Position numbers and translations under genes: made by a program. The notes below the pieces were generated by a model. It was not told where the DNA came from and searched no databases. It was given only the letters and a program-made list of their open reading frames with translations. A DNA stretch of 64,000 nt from Chinchilla lanigera (lineage: Eukaryota; Chordata; Mammalia; Rodentia; Chinchillidae): NCBI RefSeq assembly GCF_000276665.1, contig NW_004955425.1:22782119-22846118 (forward strand). Reading direction: 5' to 3'. How positions within the stretch are numbered: position 1 is the stretch's first letter; each line of letters begins with the position of its first letter. This document shows positions 1 through 10,732 of the stretch, piece by piece.

Positions 1-1860
1 AATGAGCATCCTTGTCTTGTTCCTGATTTTAAAGTGAAAGCTTTCAGTTTTTGTCCATTTAATATGATGTTGGCTGTTTGTCATAGATGGCTTTTATCAG
101 ATTGAGGTAAAGTCCATCTATGCCAATTTTCTGTAGGATTTTTATCATGAATAAGTGTTGGACTTTATCAAAAGCTTTTCTGACTCAATTGAGATGATCA
201 TGTGATTTTTGTCTTTGGCTCTATTGATAAGGTGTACTACGTTAATTGATTTGCGTATATTGAGTCATCCCTGCATTCCTGGAATGAATCCCACTTGGTA
301 ATGGTGTATAATCTTCTTGATGATTTGTTGCATTCTGTTTGCTAGTATTTTATTGAGAATTTTTGCCTTTATATTCATTAGGGAGAATGGCCTGTAGTTC
401 TCTTTTTTGGTTGGGTGTTTCTCTGGTTTTGATATCAGGATAATACTTGCCTCTAGGAATGAGTTGGGGAGCATGCCTTCCTTTTCAATTTCCTTAAAGA
501 GTTTGAAAAGAATTAGTGTTAAATCTTCTCTAAATTTCTTGTAGAATTCAGCTGTGAATCCATCAGGACCTGGGCTTTTCTTCATTGACAAGATATTTAT
601 TATATTTTCAATTTTGCTTGGTGATACACAGTTATTCAGGATTTTTATATCTTCTTCATTCAGCTTTGGTAATTCATATGTATCTAGAAATCTGTCCATT
701 TCCTCTGTGCATGTATTTCAGTTTTTTCTTTTTTTAAAAAATAAGGTTGGCTTGGGGTTTATCAATTTTATTTTTTCAGAGAACCAACTCTTTGATCCAT
801 TAATTCTTTGTATTTTTTTTAGTCTCCATTATATTAATTTCCACCCTGAGCTTTATAATTTCCTGCCTTCTCTGGGCTTTGGGTTTGATTTGTTCTTCTT
901 TTTCTAGAAGCTTGAGGTGCAGCATAAGACTGTTTATTTGTGCTTGTTCTGTCTTCCTGAGGTAGGAATTCACTGCTATAAATTTCCCTCTGAGGACTGC
1001 TTTCATTGCATCCCACAGGTTCCTGTAAGTTGTATCTACATTGCCATTTGTTTGTTCATAGTATTTAATTTCTTCTTTGATTTCATCTGTGACCTATTGA
1101 TTGTTCAGGAGGGTGCTGTTTAATTTCCATGTGTTTATGAAGTTCTTATGATTTCCTTTGTCATTAATTTCCAGTTTCACTGCAGTCTGGTCTGATAGTA
1201 TGCATGAGATAATTTCAGTTCCTTTGCATTTCCTTAAGCATGTTCTATGTGCTAGTATATGGTCTATTTTAGAGAATGTCCCATGTGCAGCTGAGAAGAA
1301 TGTGTATTCTGATGCTGTTTGGTGGAACACTCAGTACAGGACTACTAAGTCCATTTGTTTACATGTTTGGTTTAGTTCTGTTATTTCTTTGCTAATTTTT
1401 TGTCTAGTTGATCTATCTCTTTGTGAGAATGGGTTATTAAAGTCCCATGATTGTATTGCTGCTTATTTCATTTAAAATTTGTCTTATATAGTAGGATACT
1501 CCTGTGTTTCGTACATAGATGTTTATGATTGTTACTTCTTCCTCTTGAAGTTTTCCTCTCACAGGTGTGTAGTGACCTTCTTTATCTCTTTTAATTGTTC
1601 TTGGTTTGAAGTTCCTATTGTCTGCAAACAGAATAACTACCCCTGCTTTTTTCTGGGTACCTGCTGCATGGAGTATTGTTTTCCATCCTTTGATTTTTGG
1701 TGTATGAATTACCTTTTGAGTTACATGTGTTTCTTATATACAGTGTATATTTAGATTTTGTTTCTTGATCCAATCTGCCAGTCTACTTCTTTTAGTTGGT
1801 GAATTGAGGCCATTCACATTAATGGTTATAACTGGTATGTATTGGTTTATCTCTGTCATG
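1..1860 (-). pseudogene. Broken L1 ORF2 (endonuclease and RT part)
   Basis: The longest open piece is 265-699 on the minus strand (144 codons), covering the RT N-terminal region through VGFIPGMQG. Endonuclease pieces lie at 1,094-1,330 and upstream to about 1,860. The frame is interrupted repeatedly. The catalytic FADD-type box and C-terminal zinc-knuckle region would lie beyond the window start. Confidence 0.85.
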
Positions 1861-1874
1861 TTGTTTTCTTGCTG

Positions 1875-3110
1875 TTAGTTCCTCTCATTTCCCTCTGTTT
1901 CATTGCTTGCTCTGCTTTGTGGTAACTTTCTGTTGTTGTACTTGAAACTGTGGTCTTTTTTAAAATCTCTTTCTAGAATATCTTTTAGTACTCTTTGTAG
2001 GGTTGGTTTGGCTCTCATGAAGTTCTTCAGTTGATCTTTATCATGGAAATATTTTATTTCTCCATTATTATTTTTTTTTTTTTTGGTTTTTCTCTGGTAC
2101 CGGGAACCGAACTCACAACCTTGCACTTGCCAGGCAGGCACTTTTGCCACTGAACTAAATCCCCAGCCCTCTCCATTAATTTTGAAGGATAGTTTTGCAG
2201 GGTACAGCAATCTGGGTTGGAAGTTGTTTTCTTTCAGGACCTGAAATATTTCACTCCAAGCTGTTCTTGACTTGATGGCTTGTGTTGAGAAATCTGCTGT
2301 GATTCTGATGGGCTTTCTTTTATAGGTGATCTGTTTCTTTTCTCTAACACCTCTTAATATTCTGTTCTTTTGTTGAATTTCTGGGATTTTGATCACTATA
2401 TGTCTGGGTGTGGATTTATTTTTGCTATGGCTACTTGTAGTTCTATATGCCTCACTTACTGGATGTCTAATTCTTTTTTCATGCTTGGGAAATTTTCTGC
2501 TATTACACTGGCAAATAGTCTTTTTATGTCATTTGTGCTGACACCTGCTCTTTCATTGATATCTGACATTGTTTTTCTTTGATTCTTTTTGTAGCTGTTG
2601 AATTGATTTTTCCTGGTTCCTTGTTAATTTTAGGAGATCCTTTCTTTCATGATCATTAGCTGCTGTGCTGTCTTCAAGATCTAAAATTGTATCTTCAGCT
2701 TCATTCAAGAAGTTTTGCCAACTTTCAGTGGAAGTATTGATTTCCTGAATATCTCTTTGAATCTGTTTCATGCATTCTTGTTCTTTCTAAAATTGTTCAT
2801 TTAATGTTTCCATCAATTTCCTATGGTAATCTTCTTTTTACATATGTCTTCTTTAGATGTTCTGAGAAATTCTTTCATTATTGTTGTCATTTCACTTTTT
2901 ACCTGAGAGATTATCTCTGATCTGATTTCTCCTATGGCCTGCTGGAGCTGTTTCTTTACTTCCATTGCAATCATTTCATTGATTTCAGGTGTGTGATTAG
3001 CAAGTTCTCCTATGTCGATGTCTCCTGGACTTGTTCTGAGTGGGGTGTATTTCTGAGATTGCATTTGGTCCTTTGTCTTGTCATTTTTGATACCAGAGGC
3101 AGAGCACCCA
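1875..3110 (-). pseudogene. Broken L1 ORF1
   Basis: Minus-strand pieces at 2,813-3,064 and 2,553-2,771 are Lys/Glu-rich and coiled-coil-like. A short RRM-like stretch (AENFPSMKKELDIQ) lies near 2,460-2,520, and the C-terminal nucleic-acid-binding domain is at 1,875-2,396. The ID element at 2,068-2,169 splits the C-terminal domain. ORF1 protein is the RNA chaperone of the L1 particle; this copy cannot encode it. Confidence 0.85.
2068..2169 (-). mobile_element. ID SINE inside L1 ORF1
   Basis: A minus-strand ID element: poly(T) on the + strand, then the GGTACCGGGAACC tail and the tRNA-like body ending AAATCCCCAGCCC. A 9-bp target duplication TCTCCATTA flanks it at 2,059-2,067 and 2,170-2,178. 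Confidence 0.92.
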
Positions 3111-3279
3111 TTCTCACTCTTCCGTGGCAGCTCATCAAAGGTCGGTAATGTCCTTAATTTTCCTGGTGGTCAGACTTGCCCTTAGTGGCCCTGAAGATGG
3201 GCTGCTCAGTCCAGGGTCACCAGGAAGTTGTTGGAATGTACCTAGTTGTCCCAAGTCTCCGAGGAGATCCATGAGTATT

Positions 3280-3955
3280 GCGGATCACAGAGTGCCTGAT
3301 CCAGTGTCCCCAGGCAGCTCAAGCCATGCTCAGGATGCAAGCATGGGCTGCACTGCCAGCATGATCAAGGACCTCCTGGTTTTGTGTCCTCATGCTGCTG
3401 AGGTCACACCCAAAGCCCAGACACCAACCTCAGTGTCAGCAGTTTGTGGACCACTTGATCCAATATCCGCAGGCAGCTCAAGGTACACACAGGGAGGGCC
3501 CAGATGTGAACCTCAGTGTTAGTGGTTCACGGGCCATCTGGACCAGTGTCTCTAGGCAGCTCAGGATGCATAGAGGGCTCAGGTGCAGATTGTAATGGGG
3601 GCTGGATCAGGGGCTGCCTGCTCTACTGTCTCCAGGAATTTGATGGGGTGTACCTGGCTCTCTTGGTACTCAGCTGTAAACTGCAATGTCAGCTGATTAT
3701 GGACCACCTGATCCAGTGTCCCCAAGTAGCTGAGGGCACCCACGGGTCTTTGATGCTGGCTGCACTGGCAGTGTGATCATGGACCATCTGGTCTTGTGTT
3801 CTCAGGCTGCTCAGGGTTTGTGCAAAACCCAGAGGTGAATCTTGGTGTCAGCAGTTCATGAAGGCCTGATTCAATATCCCCAGGCAGCTCAGGACACACA
3901 CAGGGTGGGCCCAGAGGTTAACTGTGGTGTTAGTGGTTCATGGGCCCTCTGGATC
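3280..3955 (-). repeat. L1 5' UTR tandem monomers (~80 bp, about nine units)
   Basis: A motif like GGACCACCTGATCCAGTGTC, followed by CCAGGCAGCTCAGG, recurs near 3,290, 3,370, 3,450, 3,535, 3,615, 3,698, 3,778, 3,857 and 3,939, that is every ~80-83 bp. Each unit also carries a GGGCCCAGA-type segment or a diverged version of it. The block sits immediately 5' of ORF1, where the L1 promoter lies. A homologous block lies at 47,866-48,372. Confidence 0.8.
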
Positions 3956-6600
3956 AGTGAACAGTTTTTTTTGTATCATTGGTACTCTCTCCTGGTTTTT
4001 CACTGACTGAAATCAATTTTACATTATTCTTCTTTTGATCATCTGCAGTTGCTGGATTGATTCCTCCTAGTCCCTTGTTATTTTTTCAGAAATCTTTCTT
4101 TTCATGATTTCTAAACACAAGCCTGTTTTCTATGCCTGAGATTCTGTCCTCACAGTAGTTTATTCTGCTGTAGATACTTTCAGTGGAGTTTTTACTCTGC
4201 TGGGTATCTTAACCGGGTATTCATACAACAGCTTAACTCTGTTGTATGAATTCCACTTGTTTTATGTTGGAGATTCATGGTTTCCATCATTTTCCTAAGA
4301 TCCTCTTTTTTTTGATATCTGTATCTGCTCTAGAGTCACTAAGCATGTTGTTCATTGTGGTCACCATCTCTGAAGGTATTTGAGAAATTATTTCTGATTT
4401 GATTCTTTGAGAGCCTCATTTATTTGCTTTGTTGTTACTTCAGAGAGTCCAGGTGGGTGGCTTTCAGATTATCCTACTTCATTGCTCCCTCGATTTGCCT
4501 TTAGTTAACTTGATGTCTAGGATTTCATGATGTTTAAGTGCTTTCTCACTTTCTATCTTTTTTAGTTTAATTCCTTGGTTGATTTTTGTAACTTGCCAAT
4601 GTAAGTGGCTTTATTGCTAGTATGTAGAACCCTTAGGAAATGACCACTTCTCAGAAGTGTCTTACAGGTGTAACTGGTTTGTCACTCTGAGTGTGTTGCC
4701 AAATCTTACCTCTTCAATGTATTGGGTTTGAGAAGTTGCTGCCATCTTGGCCCAGCACCCAGTTCTTTGGCACTGGCCCACAGTATTTTCTGTGACCCTT
4801 AGGCAATCTCACTCTTGGTATTCCAGGAAGAACAGTTGGTTGGAACAATTATGTCATTTCTGCTAAAATGGTACAATCAGCAATAACAATAGCATCAAAT
4901 ACAGCCTAAAAATGGCAAAGAAAAAGATAACCATGAATTTGCTACCTTTAACTGTATGAACTAGATTTGGGTTTATATAACAAAATCTAAAACAAACCAG
5001 AAAAGTGCACTTAGTAAATAAACCCTCAATATGCCAATTTTACCCTCAGGGGAGAAAATTTAATAGGGATTAGGGTAAAAGTGAGAGAAATAGAAGAAGA
5101 GAAAAATATTATATGCAAGGCTGGAGGACAAAGAAAAATCATGCAAACTTTGAAAGTGGTGCAGAAGATAGGAAGGAAAGAGAGAAGGAACAAATAAAAA
5201 GAACTGAACAGGACAGCAACCACAAAAAAATCAGAAACTACGTTCACACTCATAAAAACAAAATCAAATAATGGCAACCAACTCCCCTCCCCATACCAGA
5301 AAAAGAAAAACCAACAAGGAAATAGAGAAAAAACAGTCCACTTAAAAATTTGTCTCTGCTGCCCTGGAAGATAACATGTGGAGATAGGGTCCAGATCTGT
5401 GTTGATTTATCCCAGCAAGCCAGAAGTAGCTTTATGGTGGGGTAGTGCATAATCTCAGTGAGCCTGCACCTTCATTTTCCCTGAAGTTCAGGATGATTTC
5501 TGGCCTCAGGGCTGAAACCAGACCCATTCAGCCTCTAGCAGCCAGCACATCTTCTTGAACTCAGCTGGGAGGTAGTAGATGGACTCAGCAATTGTTCTGA
5601 GTTCTGAGCTTAATTGGTCCCCTCAAAGATAGTTCCCCACAAATCATCCTCTCCGGGATGGATCCCTGCCAATTGTTCTCTCCTGTGGGATGGCCTAATT
5701 TTGTCCACTATCCAGCCACTGCAGTCCACAACATCCACTTGTCTGTTGTACTGCTGCTTCTCTCCATGGAGGGCTCGGGGGTTGCCAGCAGTCACTGTGT
5801 CGGAAGGGCTAAGCTGCTCCTCCCATGCAATGAATCTCAATTCAGGGAGAGGGTACCTCCCGTTATCTCCCTATACTTTGTTGAAGTTTCTCTCTTTGCT
5901 CTCTCAGTGTACTGTGGAGAAGGACATTCTTTGATTGAAAGCAGTGAGGACACACAATGATTTGTTTATTGTTGCAAAAATGAACTGAAACCTTTCACCT
6001 GAAGATAAGAGTGTATTTGAATTGCAGGAGATCCCTATTTTTAAATCTTGCCACACATTGTAAAAATTAACAGGAAGTAAGGACTGTGATTGTAATGGAT
6101 TGATAACTGGTGGTCATCTTATAACTCCCAGCTGAACTGAGTAAGCATGGTGCTGGGTGTAGGAGGCCCACCAGGGGATTGTTGCCAGCAGCATAAGAGG
6201 CAGAGTTGGAGAAGGATAATGCTTTAATTACTAAAACATTTGGTATCTGCCCATTTGTACTAGCTATGCCCTTGGTTCTCCCTCAATAAAAGGTGACTGA
6301 GATTGGTAATCAGGGCTGCAGTCCAACAGGCTGTAAGCCCCCTGATCCCAGATTTTTGCCTCTCTTGTTTTTCTTTCTTACTTTTTCTATTTATCTGTGG
6401 GCACCTTGTCCTCGGGACCTGTCACCCTGGATAGAATGACAGTGTACTTTAACTCAGTTGAGATCCTTCCTGAGTCCAGGGGTCCCACATCCCTCCTTTT
6501 TCTCTTCCTCTTATTGCTATATTCCTGTGTCTTGATATCACATCACAGAGATGCTCTTTCTCTGCTGCTTACGACTCTGCCATCTTCCCAAAAGCCTGAG
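3956..6600 (-). mobile_element. Older LINE-1 5' half (ORF1-like block plus long 5' UTR)
   Basis: From 4,030 to about 4,620 the sequence repeats the layout of L1 ORF1 N-terminal DNA already seen at 2,560-3,110 but is more diverged. It is followed by an A-rich 5' UTR (about 4,860-5,450) and a GC-richer outer part (5,450-6,090). The same A-rich block occurs at 16,000-16,490 and 35,460-36,000. An LTR splits the element at 6,091; the stretch about 6,425-6,600 may be its 5' terminus and carries GCCATCTT. The simplest reading is that the L1 at 1-3,955 inserted into this older copy. Confidence 0.65.
6091..6420 (+). mobile_element. LTR of unnamed family (copy 1)
   Basis: It begins TGTAATGGATTGATAACTGG and for its first ~130 bp matches the LTR at 45,585. 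Further on there is an AATAAA at about 6,285 and a pyrimidine-rich U5-like stretch. No target duplication was found and the 3' boundary is approximate. Past the first ~130 bp the two copies differ, so they may be related subfamilies. Confidence 0.5.
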
Positions 6601-6735
6601 TCCCATTTGTTCCTTTTAATAATGTTTAGTACTTAGTCTATTATTTTTTGTATTTCAGTTTAGACTTAGTTATTAGGTCCCTCAATGTCTTGATTCAATT
6701 CAAAATCTTTACCTTTCATGATCATTTTGACTTTG

Positions 6736-6820
6736 GCTTTTTTTTTGCCATGCAGGGAATTGAAACAGGACCTCTCACATGCTAGGCAAGTGCCACATCA
6801 TGGAGCTACATCCCCAACAC
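6736..6820 (-). mobile_element. Old ID-type SINE
   Basis: Diverged minus-strand ID body: T-run, then a tail, CTAGGCAAGTGCC and GAGCTACATCCCCA. Boundaries are approximate. Confidence 0.6.
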
Positions 6821-7910
6821 TGGGATTGGCTCATTTCAATTTTGTGGAATTATTGTAGACTAGGCTGTGTAAGTATTAAGCTGCTGAACACAGGGACCTC
6901 TGGGTGTTTTGGAAGAACTCATATTCACAGTGCTCTGAAGTCAAGATAACACCTCAGCTGAAGCAGCTGTAGATATGGGCTGTTGACACTCTATTCCACA
7001 GCAATAAAAGTGTCAACCTTAGAGATCAAACAGTTCTTGTAATTGTCAAAACTTATGCCTTGGAGACAGCTTGAACTAACTTCCTCAAGTCCTGCTCAGT
7101 TCCTGCTGTGCCTCAGTATCCCCTTTGTTTGAAAATCAGATAAATATGTGTTGTCTAATGGAGCTCTTGTCTTTATTCCCAGAGAGCTTTGCCCTTCCTG
7201 GATTCCCTACAAACCATACCACTTGTCTCTTTTATTTAAACCACTTGGGGAACACTTGTTTGAAGAGGTTGGGGGCCTTATCAGTCCCCAGTAGAGAAGA
7301 GCCAGAAGTCAAATGTACAGAGCTGGTTAATAGGTAGTTGAGTGCACACTGTAATGTTTTCATAAGGCTTGCCATTCCATTGGATGGCATTCAGCAGCAG
7401 CATGGTTTTGATCAGACATCATAAAAATTCACGAAGAGGACTTTGAGAAATGCTTTGGAAAGTGGCAATAATGCTGAGATAAGTGTGTTTGAAGCAAGGA
7501 GGGGGTTTTCTTGGGGGGACTGATGGCTATGCAACTTTCACTGTAATACACTTTTAAAATCTAAACTTTCACCTATGTTTTGATCACACTACATTTCTCC
7601 ATTTTTCTGGGACAGTCCTGGTTTACATGTGCTTGTCCTGCAAAATTATTGCTAACATCACATTTTAGTATCAACACTTTTTAATTTTTACAATGAATTT
7701 TATTGTCTTTTCTTGTTACAATGATATGCAAGTTTTAAATAAAATAGTAATAAAGACTTTTAAAATTTTTGTCCAAACAGATTAGCAAACATTCAAAAGA
7801 TTTATGAAACACATTGCTGGAAAGGATATGGTAAGAGAGAGGACTATTGGGTATATAATTGGTATCCTGGTTTGGGGTTAGAAACTGGGCAACATCTGTC
7901 AACAAAGAAC
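6821..7910. other. Upstream flank, no recognised element
   Basis: AT-rich DNA without a convincing gene or repeat. The short open frames here (for example 70 codons at 7,125) have no recognisable family features. Confidence 0.4.
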
Positions 7911-8035
7911 TTTTTTTTTCTTTTTTTTGAGATGGGGTTTTCACTGTGTTGCTGCATTTCTCCTGGGCTCAAGCAGTCCATCTACTTCAGCCTCCAGAGT
8001 AGCTGTGATTAGAGAGACATACGCTCACCACTGGC
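7911..8035 (-). mobile_element. Old B1-like SINE
   Basis: T-run followed by GAGATGGGGTTTTCACTGTG and a diverged B1 body including CAGCCTCCAGAGTAGCTG. It is on the minus strand and strongly decayed. Confidence 0.6.
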
Positions 8036-8315
8036 TTCTAGTAAAATCTTAAGTGCGTATGTAATTTAATCTAGCTCTTGGACTTGCGGGACTATAATTT
8101 GTGGAAATCCTGATGCCAGGGTGTAAACACATGCATTGGTAAAGTTGGTATGATAGTCCCAACCTGGGAACAATCCATTATCTATGGGTAATCTATTGAT
8201 TAAACTAAAAGCACACCTATTAAAAAAGAAAATTGGAGCCAGACAGAAGCTAAACTGATGCAGACAAATTTCATTTCGGATTATTTTAGTATGGAAAGAG
8301 CGAACCCAGTACAGT

Positions 8316-8793
8316 TGTGACAGTGAACTGCAGAGTCAACTTGAATAAGAAATGCTTAGTGGATTGGTTTAGCACAGTTCTTGATGTGTCTGGAAGATTC
8401 GTGTTCTGAAGAGGAAACACTCCCCTGGGTGTGGGTGGCACCAACCAATAGGGTTGTAGCTTGGATGGAATAAAAAGGAAAGAAGAAGGAGGGTTTGGTT
8501 TTGCTTCTTTGAAGAAGCTTTGGTCTTTGTCATAACCTTTGGATGCCTGTCTCCACGCGTCCAGCACAGACTCTTCAGCCTTCAAGCTCAGACCCTTTGA
8601 TTTTCTGATACAGATGCTCTGCAGTAACTCCAGGCCTTTTGACGGGATGCTCTGGCTCTCCAGAGCACAGATGACCCTTTGCATTCTTCCACCTCTACTC
8701 TGTAGGCAGCCATTGTAAGCCTGCCTTGTAAGTTCTTTACAGTATATAACATAATATATACAATCTGTTCCTCTAGCAACCCTAACTGATCCA
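8316..8793 (+). mobile_element. ERVL/MLT2-like LTR
   Basis: The LTR begins TGTGACAGTG with an AGTCAACTTGA motif near its start, as in ERVL-type LTRs, and ends CTAACTGATCCA at 8,793. It is followed at once by a TTGGTACTAAGAGTGG sequence, the usual primer-binding region of ERVL/MaLR elements. Confidence 0.65.
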
Positions 8794-9080
8794 GATTTGG
8801 TACTAAGAGTGGAGTTGTTGCTGTGATGCTATCTGATCATGTGGTTCAGAAGCCTTGGAACTGTTTTGGGGGAGGAGTTTAGGTAGATTTGGACATGTCA
8901 GCTGGAGAAGCAGCCCTAAAATGCTGTAACCTGAGCTTGATGGGAGAGTCTGTCAGAGCTGAGAAGACAAGAAAGAGTGGACAGTCCTCAAAAGCAGTTA
9001 TCAGATAACATTCTTTTTCTCTTCTCAGAATATTATGTATAGTCTTAAGTGGTGTATTCCTCTGAGAAACAGATAACACA
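8794..9080 (+). mobile_element. ERVL/MaLR internal stub after LTR
   Basis: Sequence after the LTR resembles the leader of ERVL/MaLR internal regions (primer-binding-like TGGTACTAAGAGTGG, then a CTTGGAACTG segment). No coding capacity is visible and the downstream boundary is vague. It lies about 0.6 kb upstream of the CpG island. Confidence 0.5.
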
Positions 9081-9660
9081 TTTTTCTAGCTCTAAAAAAT
9101 GAGGCTAATGAGATATTTGGGGTTCCTTAATGCCTTAACAATTCTTTGATTGTGCAGTCTTACAGAAAGAATAGCTAGACCTAATGTTTCCATCTGTCAA
9201 GAATTCAAAAATCTTCTTCCTATAGCCATGAAACTTTCTGAGAAAAAAACCCGAGTCTATACCCCGCCAAAACCTTCTAAAAGAAGCAAAGTGTTATTCA
9301 AAACCAGATACTTGTTTCCTACTAGCATGTATACTGTTTTTGGATTATTGTCAAATAAACTTCATTTTTTCAAAAAAGATATATTACCCAACACCTAAAA
9401 GAATCTTCATTGAATTTTCTGACTTCAGTTTCTACTCATCTAAACTCTCATAATAAATATTGTCCTTGTGTTGCAGATAACGTAACAAAAATCTCGCTTC
9501 TTAAACTATTAAATGAATTAATAATACAGGCAAAGAGACTATCATCAATTGGCTGTAGGTCAAATCGGACCTACCTATCCATATTGATGAACCCCATCCA
9601 TATTGATGAAGAACCCATGTTAGGTGCTTTTTGGAGAGGCATTTTAACAGCATTGAGCAG
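9081..9660. other. Sequence between LTR stub and CpG island
   Basis: AT-rich, no recognised repeat or gene. An imperfect 19-bp tandem duplication (ATCCATATTGATGAA twice) lies at 9,577-9,612. Confidence 0.4.
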
Positions 9661-10470
9661 ACTACAAAGTCTGGAGGGCGTTCCCCTCCTCCCACCTCGA
9701 GCCAGGGTCGTGCGTGTGCCACTGGCTCGCACTGCGATCTGAGGCGGCCGGGGCCAGATTCGAGTTTCCAGGCGCCGCCTCCGCCGTCCCTTGTCAGTTT
9801 CAGCACCTGTGTCCCGGGTTCCGCGTTTCGACGCCCGCCTCGGACGGGTGGTGCCACGTGCTGGGAGCGGGGGCGCAGATAGCCCCCGAGCGAACAGCGG
9901 GCGTGAGGTGCACGCGGAGCCCCCAGGAGTGCAACTGGGTCCGCGGGAGGTGCACCCGGACCACGTGCGCCCCGATCCCTCACCGCGGAGTGGGTGTCGG
10001 TGCTTCTGCCCGGAGGAGCGGGGCGGGGGCGGCGCCAGCCTAGCGGGCTCCGGGCCGCTCCGAGCGCGCCCGCAGCGGCCGGGACCGGCGCTCGAGGAGC
10101 GGGCCCCGAAGGGCTGTGCCAAGCCGTGTCCGGGAGAAAGGCGGATGCCGTCGCGGTCTCCGCTGTGAGGCCCGCAGTGCGCGACTCAAGAGCAGAGTAG
10201 GAGGGGACCCTTCTCCGAAGGGAACAGGGGCCGGAAAGAACTGAGGCGTGTCGTGCGCCCGGCCAGCTCCCCTCAGAGAACGCAACAATTTGTGCCGCGA
10301 GCGTCAACTAATAAAAACTTAAAAGAAGGAAGCCGGCCACGGGCTCGCGGCAGAAATCACGCGCGGAGCCGCACAGCGCGGGACCTCCGGCCCCAGACGC
10401 CGACCCGCCCCGGCAGTCTGCAAGTCCCGGAGGCGCAGCCGGGTGTGGGGCGGCGGCGGCGCCGCCGCAC

Positions 10471-10481
10471 TGCGCATGCGC
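10471..10481. promoter_or_regulatory. Putative NRF1 site
   Basis: TGCGCATGCGC is a full palindromic NRF1 motif, 124 bp upstream of the ATG in the CpG-island core. A GC box (GGGGCGG) lies at 10,447-10,453. The motif is seen directly; occupancy is inferred. Confidence 0.6.
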
Positions 10482-10515
10482 GGGCCGGGGCCGGGCGGCG
10501 GGAGCCGTGACGAGC

Positions 10516-10567
10516 CCGGAAGCGCCGCCTCGCGCCCCGCAGACAACTAGTTGTGTTCCGCTTCCTC
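10516..10567. promoter_or_regulatory. Putative ETS-type sites near transcription start
   Basis: CCGGAAG at 10,516-10,522 and the reverse pattern TTCCGCTTCC at 10,556-10,565 are ETS/GABP-like motifs within 40-90 bp of the ATG. Paired NRF1 and ETS motifs are typical of TATA-less CpG-island promoters. The transcription start probably lies in or just around this interval but cannot be placed exactly. Confidence 0.5.
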
Positions 10568-10604
10568 GGACCTAGTCTGGGGAGAGCTCGCCGGCGCCGG
10601 GACC

Positions 10605-10732
10605 ATGTCCAGCAACAGCTTCGCTTACAGTGAGCAGTCCGGAGGAGGGGAGGCGGCGGAGCTGGGGCAGGAGGCGGCCGCGACCATCTCCCCCGCCGGC
10701 GCCTTCGGCCTGTTCAGCAGCGATGTGAAGAG
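10605..10732 (+). CDS. AP3B1: AP3B1 coding exon 1 (start codon to first donor)
   Basis: AP3B1 encodes the beta-3A large subunit of AP-3, the heterotetrameric adaptor that sorts cargo from endosomes/TGN to lysosomes and lysosome-related organelles. This exon encodes 42 residues plus two bases of the next codon. It starts MSSNSFAYSEQSGGGEA and ends in GLFSSDVK, which matches the acidic, Gly/Ser-rich N-terminus of mammalian AP3B1 with a few substitutions. The ATG sits in GGGACCATGTCC with A at -3, a good Kozak context, inside a CpG island. The exon ends AAG-AG before a consensus donor (GTGAGG at 10,733). The split codon AG/G is completed by exon 2 to give Arg43. The frame continues correctly across all three exons. 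Loss of human AP3B1 causes Hermansky-Pudlak syndrome type 2 (established knowledge). Confidence 0.96.

Larger units (their letters stand above)
1..3955 (-). mobile_element. LINE-1 copy with monomeric 5' UTR (3' end beyond window)
   Basis: Read on the minus strand, this holds a 5' UTR of ~80-bp monomers (about 3,955 to 3,120), ORF1 (about 3,110 to 1,875) and ORF2 from about 1,860 running off the window start. ORF1 shows a coiled-coil stretch and a C-terminal domain block (ITYKRKPIRITADFS). ORF2 shows the endonuclease start (NVNGLNSP), the endonuclease block ending SKIDHILAH, and reverse-transcriptase blocks SPGPDGF and YRPFSLMNI. The reading frames are broken by stops, shifts and an ID insertion at 2,068-2,169, so the copy is dead. 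Confidence 0.9.

Noticed and set aside
265..699. 144-codon RT-like frame as a functional gene
   Set aside because: It is one open piece of an L1 ORF2 that is interrupted on both sides.
9150..9398. 82-codon Lys-rich plus-strand frame upstream of AP3B1
   Set aside because: No homology I recognise, no promoter or splice context, AT-rich flank beside an LTR stub.
9501..10307. 268-codon minus-strand open frame and several shorter ones over the CpG island
   Set aside because: GC-rich DNA has few stop codons. The product is Arg/Pro/Ala-rich low-complexity sequence without any domain, and overlapping frames are open on both strands.
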